A stretch of DNA of 64,000 nt from Moheibacter lacus (GTDB lineage Bacteria > Bacteroidota > Bacteroidia > Flavobacteriales > Weeksellaceae): positions 1,138,595 to 1,202,594 of the forward strand of contig NZ_JACDZE010000001.1 of assembly GCF_014042165.1 (NCBI RefSeq), read 5' to 3'. The notes under the pieces were generated by a model. That model searched no databases. It had not been told where the DNA came from and saw only the letters and a list, made by a program, of their open reading frames with translations. This document shows positions 46,289 to 54,256 of this stretch, piece after piece; position 1 is the stretch's first letter, and each line of letters starts with the position of its first letter. Both the position numbers and the translations under genes were made by a program.

Positions 46289-47512
46289 ATGAAAGTAAGT
46301 TTTGAATTAAGAAAGGAAAAAATAAACGTAAATGGATTAATTCCCATACAGGTAGTTGTAAGATCTGATGGAAAGCGTTTGCGCAAAAATATAGGAGAAT
46401 CCGTAGTAGAAAAATATTGGAATGGCACCCGAGTTGTTCCCAATTCAAAAAAAGAATCTTATAATCGATTTCAGGAAATAAATGATAAATTAGTTGAGGT
46501 AGAAGAAAGGATTAGGAAAATTTCGCTTTATTTTACTTTGAACAAAATAAAATTTTCTAAAGAACTGTTTCTTGAAAAGTTTGAAGCTAAAGAAGAAATC
46601 GCAGTAGAAGTATTTGACTTTTTTAAATGCTTTGATGAATTTATTGAAGTTGGAAAATTATCTAAATCATACAATACTACAAAGGCTCAAACAACGGTAA
46701 TGAATTTTCTAAAACTATTTAGAGATGAAAAAAATATCAAGATTGACTTCGAATCTATAGATAGTCAATTTTTTGAAGAACTCTCAAGATTTTGCTTTTT
46801 TGAGAAGGAAATTAAAAATAATTATTTTGCGAAAATCATTTCTGTACTCAAAACATTTTTTAGATGGGCAATTAAAAAAAATTATACAAATAATCGAAAT
46901 TTTGAAGAATTTAAAGCATCAGAACATGACATTGACATTGTTTATTTGACATTTGAAGAACTAATGACGCTATATGAGAAGGAGTTCGATACAGACCGAT
47001 TATCTCACGTCCGTGATTTCTATTGCATGGGCTGTTTTACCGGATTACGATTTTCTGACTTATCTAAACTGCATTTAGCCAATATTTCAGAAGACCACAT
47101 TGTGCTTTCCATTCAAAAAACAAAGACACAAAACCATGCCATAAAACTTAATAAATATGCAAAGGCTATCCTGGAAAAATATAAGGGAACAATCTATGAG
47201 CCATTACCTGTAATTTCTTCTCAAAAATTCAATGAATACATTAAAAATTGTTGCGAAATTGCTGAAATTAATCAACCATTCACTACCCATTGGTATGTCG
47301 GAAATAAGAAAAAGACACTAACCCAGCCTAAACATAAATTCATAACCAGCCATACAGCTAGAAAGACATTCATTACCAACTCCTTATTGTTAGGAATGGA
47401 ACCTAAGGCAATTAAGAAAATTGCTAATATTAAGAAAGATGCTGTGTTGGACAAGTACATGAAAGTAACGGAAGCATTCACGGACGAACAAATGGACAAA
47501 GCATGGGGGTAG
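46289..47512 (+). CDS. int: Tyrosine recombinase / integrase
   Basis: A 407-residue Bacteroidota-type phage integrase with an N-terminal arm-binding domain (VSFELRKEKINVNGLIPIQVVVRSDGKRLRKNIGES), a SAM-like core-binding domain (about 105-205) and the catalytic domain. Catalytic residues seen are Arg254 (TGLRFSD), Lys near 278 (IQKTKT), His355-x-x-Arg358 (SHTARKTF) and Tyr390 (VLDKYMKV). The usual second His/Trp before the Tyr is not obvious (ANIKKDAV). It lies 172 bp from the tRNA fragment and should drive integration and excision there. Confidence 0.93.
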   Translation: MKVSFELRKEKINVNGLIPIQVVVRSDGKRLRKNIGESVVEKYWNGTRVVPNSKKESYNRFQEINDKLVEVEERIRKISLYFTLNKIKFSKELFLEKFEAKEEIAVEVFDFFKCFDEFIEVGKLSKSYNTTKAQTTVMNFLKLFRDEKNIKIDFESIDSQFFEELSRFCFFEKEIKNNYFAKIISVLKTFFRWAIKKNYTNNRNFEEFKASEHDIDIVYLTFEELMTLYEKEFDTDRLSHVRDFYCMGCFTGLRFSDLSKLHLANISEDHIVLSIQKTKTQNHAIKLNKYAKAILEKYKGTIYEPLPVISSQKFNEYIKNCCEIAEINQPFTTHWYVGNKKKTLTQPKHKFITSHTARKTFITNSLLLGMEPKAIKKIANIKKDAVLDKYMKVTEAFTDEQMDKAWG

Positions 47513-48723
47513 GGAATTTTGATTTAATTTTCTATGCACTTATTTTGGTGCTGATAGCTTTGGCAGTTTGCTATAAGTTCTTTGCCTACGTCATTAGAAG
47601 TTACTTTTTAAATGAGTCCACTTGGTTTGTTCAACAAACAATCTTAAGCTCTTATTTTGTTTTTAAATATTTAACTTCAGCTATTATCATTTCTTACTTG
47701 ATTATTGGAGTTTATTTTTCAGTTTTCACCCTGTACTGGTATTATGGGCTGATTTTATTGGGGTTAACATCCTATTTGATTTATCGAATATTAAAAGACA
47801 TAAGAGATGGAAAGTTCAATCTTAGAGATGATTTTGAATTTAATAAATATAGTACCGCAGTAAGTTTTTATAATAATCAGTCTGAACAATACCGAAAAAA
47901 GAGTTTTCAGGCAGTAATTGACAAAATAAAAAGAACCGAAATAAACGGGCTAGGTAAGGAAGATTATGCAGAGTTTCTAAATAGAAATGTCCTATCAAAA
48001 ATAGAAAATGTCTTAACATTCGAATATTACGATTCTAAATTAAATCATTCCATTTCTGATCATTATACTGGTAATCTTTTTTATAGAAAATTTCTGAAAA
48101 ATTTAAAGGAAGTATTAAGTCGTATTGATAAACGAACAAATGATTTGAAACTTTTAAATTCCGATTATCAAGTAATTGTTAATTTACTTCTCAATATCAA
48201 ACTTTTAAACTTCGATGACATTCAAGGCTATCACTACAAAATTGATTTATTGGATGAAGAGTTGGATGTGGTTTTAAAGGAAAGAAATGACTATTCACTG
48301 GAACAATATAAAGACTTATTAAAATTTAATGGCGATTCAAAAAAGATCTATAGCCTTTTTGAAAAATATTTGGAATTCAAATACAACAATAGTAATCATC
48401 TAAAAGAACTAAAAATTCAATTTATATCTTTTGTGAACTTTTTTGGCGATGGAAAATATTATGAACCACCATATATAAAAAGTTTTGAAACAAAAGATAT
48501 TAAACATCTGATAGGATTTTTTTCATACTTATCCGGTAAAGGACTTGTAAAATACAATGTTCAAGATTTAGTCTTTCTCGTTTTAAAGATAACCGGACAT
48601 GAAGAAGAAGTCAATAACACATCTTTTGAACAAGCGCACCGGAACATTAAATTCAAATTATCAGAAATTGAAGAAAAAGCACTAAACGCTCGTTACAATA
48701 AGTTATTTAATTCATTAAAATAA
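47503..48723 (+). CDS. Hypothetical two-part membrane protein linked to integrase
   Basis: A 406-residue protein whose first 100 residues hold about three transmembrane helices (FDLIFYALILVLIALAVCYKFFAYVI; YLTSAIIISYLIIGVYFSVFTLYWYYGLILLGLTSYLI) and whose remainder is soluble, charged and helical. Its ATG overlaps the last 10 bp of the integrase, so translation is probably coupled. I do not recognise the family. The position suggests a role in the element life cycle or a protection/exclusion function, but nothing in the sequence proves this. Confidence 0.75.
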   Translation: MGVGNFDLIFYALILVLIALAVCYKFFAYVIRSYFLNESTWFVQQTILSSYFVFKYLTSAIIISYLIIGVYFSVFTLYWYYGLILLGLTSYLIYRILKDIRDGKFNLRDDFEFNKYSTAVSFYNNQSEQYRKKSFQAVIDKIKRTEINGLGKEDYAEFLNRNVLSKIENVLTFEYYDSKLNHSISDHYTGNLFYRKFLKNLKEVLSRIDKRTNDLKLLNSDYQVIVNLLLNIKLLNFDDIQGYHYKIDLLDEELDVVLKERNDYSLEQYKDLLKFNGDSKKIYSLFEKYLEFKYNNSNHLKELKIQFISFVNFFGDGKYYEPPYIKSFETKDIKHLIGFFSYLSGKGLVKYNVQDLVFLVLKITGHEEEVNNTSFEQAHRNIKFKLSEIEEKALNARYNKLFNSLK

Positions 48724-48806
48724 ATATCTCTTTTTCAAACATATACATTTAGTAAAAATTACTTAATTCACCGTAAATTTTTCCATTGGCATTAATGCTT
48801 AGAAAT

Positions 48807-48825
48807 TTGGTTTCAGTTAAACCAA
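48807..48825. promoter_or_regulatory. Inverted repeat upstream of excisionase-like gene
   Basis: TTGGTTT (48807-48813) and AAACCAA (48819-48825) form a perfect 7-bp inverted repeat with a five-base spacer, 15 bp before the HTH gene start. It may be an operator for that protein or another element regulator. Confidence 0.4.
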
Positions 48826-48840
48826 TAAAAAAGAATTAAA

Positions 48841-49119
48841 ATGTCAGTACAATTGTATTCCCATTCCAAATCAGATTTGGAAAAAGCGGTTGAAATTATT
48901 CTTAAAAAAGCAACCGAATTCTCATCGCCTCTTAAAAAAGAGGAAGAACAACCCGAAGACCTCATTCCACAAATTGAAGCAGCAAAATTCCTGCATGTTT
49001 CCATTCCTACCATTATTGAATGGAGAAAGAATAAAAACTTACCATTTTATAACTTCAGTGGGAGGTATTACTATTCCAAGAAAGAACTTTTAGAATATGG
49101 AAAAAACAGAAGAAGGTAA
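48841..49119 (+). CDS. Helix-turn-helix excisionase-like DNA-binding protein
   Basis: The 92-residue protein has a MerR/excisionase-type winged helix in its C-terminal half: LIPQIEAAKFLHVSIPTIIEWRKNKNLPFYNFSGRYYYSKKELLEY. Proteins of this kind next to an integrase usually bend DNA for excision or regulate element genes. The N-terminal 35 residues are charged and probably disordered. Confidence 0.85.
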   Translation: MSVQLYSHSKSDLEKAVEIILKKATEFSSPLKKEEEQPEDLIPQIEAAKFLHVSIPTIIEWRKNKNLPFYNFSGRYYYSKKELLEYGKNRRR

Positions 49120-49201
49120 TAATTACAACTTCTGTTTACAAGTAATTAGTTTTTGTGTATGGCTTCCGTACTAATCATACAAACTAAAAAAAACATTTGA
49201 A

Positions 49202-50440
49202 ATGAGCGAAAAAATCCCATACCTGAGAGTAGGCACAACCTATTATAAAACCATTGAAAAACCTTTAATTTCCGGAGACAAAATTTCTATTTTGGTGCGA
49301 TGGAATAGAGAAACCATTGTAAGCGATCATGGAAAAACCTATGTTTCACAAGTCCCTAAATATGACGGTTTCTGCTGTATTCCAAGCCATCTGAATTATC
49401 AGCAAATCATTGATGGTTTTTATAATATCTATAACGAAATTCCTTATTTACCTGATAAGGTTAAAAATGAGAAAAGAAAAGGGACAGAAGAAATTCCGTT
49501 TTCTATCGGTTTTATGAAACATATCTTCGGAGAACAATTGGAACTAGGATTAGACTACCTGAAAATTTTGCTCGAATCTCCTACTCAAATGCTACCAATT
49601 CTCTGTCTGGTTTCAAAAGAAAGAGCGACCGGAAAATCAACTTTCATCAAATGGCTGAAAGAGATTTTCGGACTGAATATGACCTATATCAAAGGCGATT
49701 CTTTCAGCAGCCAGTTTAACGCCGATTGGGCAGCTATGCTTATAGTAGCAATTGATGAAGTCTTCTTTGATAAAAAAGAGATTACGGAACGGTTAAAATA
49801 CCTTTCAACCACTAATAAAGATAAAGTAGAAGCCAAAGGAAAAGACAGAGAAGAAATCGACTTCTTTGCAAAATTCATTCTTTGTTCCAATAATGAAGAT
49901 AATTTCATTCAGATTGATGAAAACGAAATTCGTTTCTGGATTATCAAAGTAAAACCAATTCAGACTGAAAATACAGAATTCCTGCATAATTTGATTAAAG
50001 AAATCCCCCACTTCCTAAGCTACTTGATTAAAAGACCTTTCCATACTCAAAAACAAACCCGAATGTGGTTTTCGCATTCTGAGATCAGAACCAAGGCTTT
50101 ACAAAAACTTGTCTGGAAAAACAATAATAAATTGGAATCTAAAATCATTGAACTCTTATATGAATTCTTTGAAAGCACCGAAGATGATGCAATACAATTC
50201 ATCCCGCAGGATGTTTTCAGCATGTTGGGAAAAATGTTCAGGAATCACTATTGGACGGTTAATGATGTCAGAAAACTCCTGAAAGAAAACTGGAAGTTAG
50301 AACCACAAAAAAATTCATTGTCCTACACCAAATACGATATTGATTATAGCGGAAGCTTTTACGGGCAAAGCAAAACAGGACGATACTTTACACTGGAAAG
50401 AAATTTCATTCTTCAAAAATTTGATGAAATGATGAATTAA
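49202..50440 (+). CDS. SF3-type helicase of primase-helicase family
   Basis: A 412-residue P-loop protein with Walker A SKERATGKST (about 138-147), Walker B MLIVAIDEV (Asp185-Glu186) and a sensor-1-like KFILCSNNE, matching the helicases found in Bacteroidota mobilizable transposons and islands. It should unwind element DNA for replication in the excised form. The following gene encodes a toprim primase, and a repeat cluster lies between them. Confidence 0.85.
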   Translation: MSEKIPYLRVGTTYYKTIEKPLISGDKISILVRWNRETIVSDHGKTYVSQVPKYDGFCCIPSHLNYQQIIDGFYNIYNEIPYLPDKVKNEKRKGTEEIPFSIGFMKHIFGEQLELGLDYLKILLESPTQMLPILCLVSKERATGKSTFIKWLKEIFGLNMTYIKGDSFSSQFNADWAAMLIVAIDEVFFDKKEITERLKYLSTTNKDKVEAKGKDREEIDFFAKFILCSNNEDNFIQIDENEIRFWIIKVKPIQTENTEFLHNLIKEIPHFLSYLIKRPFHTQKQTRMWFSHSEIRTKALQKLVWKNNNKLESKIIELLYEFFESTEDDAIQFIPQDVFSMLGKMFRNHYWTVNDVRKLLKENWKLEPQKNSLSYTKYDIDYSGSFYGQSKTGRYFTLERNFILQKFDEMMN

Positions 50441-50484
50441 CTGCTAATGAAAAGAAAATCAATTATTTACTTTTCATCAAAAGC

Positions 50485-50616
50485 CTCATCAAATTTATAA
50501 CCCCTCAATTTTGATGAGAGACTGATGAGAATAAAACTTCGGATTTGATGAGATGATGAGCATTTGATGAGTCTATAAAATAATGTAAAACAGAAACATA
50601 CAGCGTCCCCTCATCA
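50485..50616. repeat. Cluster of seven TGATGAG heptamers, candidate replication origin
   Basis: TGATGAG occurs at 50512, 50523, 50546, 50554 and 50565 on the plus strand and as CTCATCA at 50485 and 50610: seven copies in 132 bp of non-coding DNA. The cluster lies between the helicase and primase genes, where an iteron-type origin or a regulator-binding region would be expected. No other feature is seen in 50441-50694. Confidence 0.65.
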
Positions 50617-50694
50617 ATTCATCAAAAATTTAAGTTTGCAAAAGCCGGACTTTAATTAACTCCTAAAATTTTATTAACTACAAACAAATTAAAA

Positions 50695-51633
50695 ATGAAC
50701 TGCAAACAATTTAACAATATACCGTTGGAAGAAGTCCTCCAAAATCTCGGACACCTTCCAACGAAACAAAACGAAAAAGAAGCCTGGTATCTAAATCCTT
50801 TTTCCAACGAATCTCAGGCATCTTTTAAACTAGATAAACGTCAGAACCTTTGGTATCTGTTCTCGGAAGGAATCGGAGGAAACAATACCGATTTTATGAT
50901 GAAATACCTGAATGCTTCAGTCAAAGAAGTATTAGTCTGGGTTAAAGAACAGTATTTTTCTTCTTTTCATCAGCAAAATCAAAATTATACTCAAGGTTCA
51001 GACAAAACGAATTACCAAATTACTGAAATTAAGGAATTGCAAAATCCAAATCTGATAAAATATCTTCAGGAAAGAGGACTCTCTTCAAATGTTTACCCTT
51101 TGATCAAAGAAGTCCATTTCACAATCGGAGATAAAAAACTCTATGCGATTGGATTTAAAAATGAGTCCGGAGGATGGGAGCTTAGAAATCAATATTATAA
51201 AGGCGCTGTTTTGAAAAAGGATATTTCTATGATCTATCTCAATCAGAACAATCAATTAAAAAACAAAAATGTAGTCGTTTTTGAGGGATTTATAGATGCA
51301 TTATCTTTTGTTGAAATAAAGAGGTTTTTCAAGGGAGATTTATTGGTAATGAATTCAATTGCATTATTGAGCAAAACCAAAGAACAATTAAAAAATTATT
51401 CGAAAATCCATTTGTTTTTGGATAATGACCGATCTGGAGAAAAATGTAAAATAGAACTTTTAAGCAGTTTCCCTCAAGCAAAAGAATGTTCCAAAATTTA
51501 TTCTGATCATAAGGATTTAAATGAATATCTGCTACACAGAATCAGAAATGAAAACAAGAATCAACATAGTGAGAAAAAACAGCAGGAACAAGATAAACAA
51601 AAACATTTTCGAGGGCATAAACGTGGAAGATAA
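50695..51633 (+). CDS. Toprim domain primase of mobile element
   Basis: A 312-residue DnaG-like protein. The N-terminus (LNPFSNESQASFKLDKRQNLWYLFSEGIGGNNTDFMMKYL) is the CHC2-zinc-finger fold with its cysteines lost, as is common in Bacteroidota element primases. The toprim core follows with VVVFEGFIDALSFVE (Glu) and IHLFLDNDRSGEKC (Asp-x-Asp). The C-terminal 30 residues are basic and Gln/Lys-rich. It should prime replication of the excised element together with the helicase. Confidence 0.87.
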   Translation: MNCKQFNNIPLEEVLQNLGHLPTKQNEKEAWYLNPFSNESQASFKLDKRQNLWYLFSEGIGGNNTDFMMKYLNASVKEVLVWVKEQYFSSFHQQNQNYTQGSDKTNYQITEIKELQNPNLIKYLQERGLSSNVYPLIKEVHFTIGDKKLYAIGFKNESGGWELRNQYYKGAVLKKDISMIYLNQNNQLKNKNVVVFEGFIDALSFVEIKRFFKGDLLVMNSIALLSKTKEQLKNYSKIHLFLDNDRSGEKCKIELLSSFPQAKECSKIYSDHKDLNEYLLHRIRNENKNQHSEKKQQEQDKQKHFRGHKRGR

Positions 51634-51700
51634 AATAGGAAAATGGAAATACTTCCGGCTATAAAAACAGTACTTGGACTATATATTTTACCAAACTACC

Positions 51701-51764
51701 CGCAGAAGTTAGGAGCGCATTCGCAACTTTGAAAGTCGTCCCTCCTAACAAAGTTTCTTCTGCG
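51701..51764. other. Nested inverted repeat, candidate origin of transfer (oriT)
   Basis: Two nested arm pairs are present: CGCAGAAG (51701-51708) with CTTCTGCG (51757-51764), and GTTAGGAG (51708-51715) with CTCCTAAC (51742-51749), plus an inner ACTTT-G-AAAGT. A second TTCTGCG follows at 51765-51771. The region is non-coding and sits 70 bp before a relaxase gene, the usual place for oriT. The nick site cannot be assigned. Confidence 0.6.
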
Positions 51765-51839
51765 TTCTGCGAAGCTTTATAAAAACGTGTAAAACGCAAA
51801 TATTTTTAGTTGATGGTATAATCTAAATTTTCAGTGATA

Positions 51840-53003
51840 ATGAAAACATCCATTAATTTCAAAGCTGCAAAATCTGATTCTGAAACTCATAATTTCAGAA
51901 AGAAAACTTTGGATTACATCTGCAAAGAACTTACTCCAAAAAATGAATACTGGATGGAGGAAAAAATTGCAGACAGAATTCAGAAAATCGAAGTTTATTG
52001 TAAAGAAAAATCAGGAAGGAAATTACAGAAAAATGCTATGCCGGTACGTGAAGCGGTAGTTGTAATTAAAGAAGATACAAATTTGCAGGATCTTCATCAG
52101 CTCGCTAAAAGATTAGAAGATGAATTGATGATCAGAATATTTCAGATTGCCATTCATAAGGATGAAGGACATTATGATAAAGACACCAAAGAATGGAAGC
52201 CTAATTATCATGCGCATTTGGTTGCTGACTGGCAGGATTTGAAGACCGGAAAAACCTTAAAGCACCAATCTTTTCATTATTCTAAAATGCAGGATCTGGC
52301 AGCAGAATGTTTGGGCATGGAAAGAGGAATCTCAGGCTCTAAATCACGATTGGAAGCCATAGAATTTAAAATTCAGAAAAAAGAGGAAGATTTTAAGGCT
52401 CTGGAAGAAAAGTATAACGAAATGAAATCAGCAATCAATTCTAAAAATTTTGAAGAATTAATTGTTAAGGAATCAGACTTCTTAGGGTTTAAGCATATCA
52501 AAACCGATAAAACTATTGAGAATTACGAAAAAACGTTCAAGGTCTACAATCATAGACTATTGAAAAACAAGACAGAATTAGAATCCAAAACCAAACAGAT
52601 AACTGAACTTCAAGTACAAAATAAAGAACTCAAAAAGGAAGTATCTTTTCTCAAGTACAAAACAAATTCCATATTGACAAACAGCAATATATATTCCGTT
52701 CAAAAAGATAAATATCTGAAAATGGTCATCAATGCCCTTGAAAGAACAATTAAATTTGAACGCTTTAGAAATCCACATTTTAAGCATTTATCTGACTCTC
52801 AGGAAATGATCAAAGAAATGTCCGGAATCTGTAAAAAATTATCCAAAGAAAATAATATTCCAGTGTCTGCATTTGAAGAAATTTTCAAGGATTCAGAAAA
52901 TAGTGTCAGGTTTTTATCTTTATTGCGATTTGGGAATGAAAATCTCAATTATAATGATGAAGATATTCCAATTAAGAAGAGAAAGAGAGGGAGAAGATTG
53001 TAG
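51840..53003 (+). CDS. MOBV-type relaxase / mobilization protein
   Basis: The 387-residue protein should nick oriT and pilot DNA during mobilization. The metal-binding region reads AIHKDEGHYDKDTKEW ... NYHAHLVADW (His106, Asp108-Glu109, His124, His126), the Pre/Mob (MOBV) arrangement. Residues 170-290 are coiled-coil. I use the ATG at 51840; a GTG two codons upstream is possible. No type IV secretion genes are in the window, so the element may be mobilizable rather than self-transmissible, or those genes may lie beyond the edge. Confidence 0.83.
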   Translation: MKTSINFKAAKSDSETHNFRKKTLDYICKELTPKNEYWMEEKIADRIQKIEVYCKEKSGRKLQKNAMPVREAVVVIKEDTNLQDLHQLAKRLEDELMIRIFQIAIHKDEGHYDKDTKEWKPNYHAHLVADWQDLKTGKTLKHQSFHYSKMQDLAAECLGMERGISGSKSRLEAIEFKIQKKEEDFKALEEKYNEMKSAINSKNFEELIVKESDFLGFKHIKTDKTIENYEKTFKVYNHRLLKNKTELESKTKQITELQVQNKELKKEVSFLKYKTNSILTNSNIYSVQKDKYLKMVINALERTIKFERFRNPHFKHLSDSQEMIKEMSGICKKLSKENNIPVSAFEEIFKDSENSVRFLSLLRFGNENLNYNDEDIPIKKRKRGRRL

Positions 53004-53064
53004 CTGTCAGATTGGATATTGACAAGTTCAATTTAATTGAATTAGCACTACCTGCTTTTGACGT

Positions 53065-53160
53065 AAAAAAGAGCCCACGCCGTTGTATATACTTTTAAGT
53101 ATTTAGTGAGTGTTCATGACCTCACCCTGCGGGTTTACAAGCACCCTCGTTATTTTTAAG
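53065..53160 (-). ncRNA. Candidate guide RNA of the dead Cas12f-like protein
   Basis: Directly after the dCas12f-like stop, the minus strand folds into three small hairpins: GGGT/ACCC (53131-53146), GTGAG/CTCAC (53106-53125) and ATACTT/AAGTAT (53089-53102). It then reads TATACAAC, resembling the CAAC ends of Cas12f repeats and TnpB omega-RNAs, followed by GGCGTGGGCTCTTTTTT. I infer a scaffold followed by a short 3' guide and a T-run terminator. No CRISPR array is present. RNA boundaries are inferred. Confidence 0.5.
53070..53082 (-). repeat. Guide-like 13-mer, copy 1
   Basis: Plus-strand AGAGCCCACGCCG, identical to 55230-55242. On the minus strand it is the last GC-rich block of the candidate guide RNA. 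GC-rich 13-mers are rare in this AT-rich region. Confidence 0.85.
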
Positions 53161-54255
53161 CTATCCAATGATCAATTCGATGCCTGCCTTTTCTGCTTTG
53201 TATTTTATTTTGGTCTGCAATTCATAATAACTCCAGTTGCGAAGCACAAATTCCTGTTCTTTTGCAATTCCTATCTTGTCTTCCTGATTTTTAAGAATAA
53301 GCGTGCCTGCTTTTTGCTGGATGCAAAAATCAATAAGCTTCCGGCTATACAGATGAAGTCTATGACTTACATAATGGCTTTCCAGATTTTCTGTTTTATA
53401 CAATGCCTTTTGTTTCCGTTTCGCTCCTTTTCCGGAACGAGAATAGGTGATACCAGTCTGAATTCTCTTTTGTTTTGCCTGAATCGCAAGTCTGCGATAT
53501 AAAAATTCCTCTTTCGAGCCAATATTAATACGTACGTTGTTAGCTTTTACTACAATAGGATGTTCCAGAGAAAGGGAAGCTTCTGCGATGATTTCGGGTT
53601 TTAGCAAGTGCTCTTCTTTTTCAAACTCAAAAACTGCAAGCCAATAAATTTTTCCCGATTTCAGCTGAATCTGGGATGTGCAAAGTTTTATTTCTCCCTT
53701 TAAAAGTCTTTCCATTATCAGGCGTTTATCAGAAAAGTCTTTCCCTAAATACGTTTTAACCGGAATAGCAAACATATTGAAACAAAACGCTTTCTTTTGG
53801 GAATCATACTTCATTTTGCTGATACATCTAACCGGAAGCGGAATGGGAATATCTCTTCTATAGTTTTGCAAAGATTTTACCCCCTGCCAATAATCGGCTT
53901 TATTTTTAGAAAAGGTTGATTGAATAGTATTATTCAAGCTTCCCAGAATGTCAGTGGGAATCTCACCTTTAAATCGGTCGCAAACCATTCGTGCAGTGGT
54001 GCTTGTTTTCGAACGTGTAAATATTCCCATTTCATTTTTGTTTACATCAGCCAGCTTGTATTGAATTTCTTCTGTGAAGTAAAAGAAATCCTTGATCATT
54101 TCCTGAACATAAAGATGGGAAACAATAAAATTTGCTGCACGAAAGCAGCGGTTCTGATAACGGTAGAGTCTCTCCCACATTTCTTTTTTTTCATCGAACG
54201 GAACGTCGATTAACAGCTGAATTTTTCGGGTAAGTGTAATCGTAGATTTTTCCAT
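53161..54255 (-). CDS. Nuclease-dead Cas12f/TnpB-family protein (dCas12f-like), sigma-factor-linked
   Basis: I start the gene at the ATG at 54255 (MEKSTITLTRK), 1 bp after the sigma-factor stop, giving 364 residues. The body matches Cas12f/TnpB: PIPLPVRCISKM, GEIKLCTSQIQLKSGKIYWL, RSGKGAKRKQKALYKTE, and FVLRNWSYYELQTKIKYKAEKAGIEL. All three RuvC catalytic positions are gone: no Asp occurs between residues 177 and 308 (RuvC-I), the RuvC-II Glu site reads LILKNQ, and the chain stops at residue 364 before the zinc ribbon and RuvC-III. It should bind RNA and DNA without cutting. Confidence 0.85.
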   Translation of the reverse strand: MEKSTITLTRKIQLLIDVPFDEKKEMWERLYRYQNRCFRAANFIVSHLYVQEMIKDFFYFTEEIQYKLADVNKNEMGIFTRSKTSTTARMVCDRFKGEIPTDILGSLNNTIQSTFSKNKADYWQGVKSLQNYRRDIPIPLPVRCISKMKYDSQKKAFCFNMFAIPVKTYLGKDFSDKRLIMERLLKGEIKLCTSQIQLKSGKIYWLAVFEFEKEEHLLKPEIIAEASLSLEHPIVVKANNVRINIGSKEEFLYRRLAIQAKQKRIQTGITYSRSGKGAKRKQKALYKTENLESHYVSHRLHLYSRKLIDFCIQQKAGTLILKNQEDKIGIAKEQEFVLRNWSYYELQTKIKYKAEKAGIELIIG

Positions 54256-54256
54256 T

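Noticed and set aside
53027-53041. Palindrome TTCAATTTAATTGAA after the relaxase as a terminator
   Set aside because: Short AT-only stem with no T-run; likely chance in AT-rich DNA.
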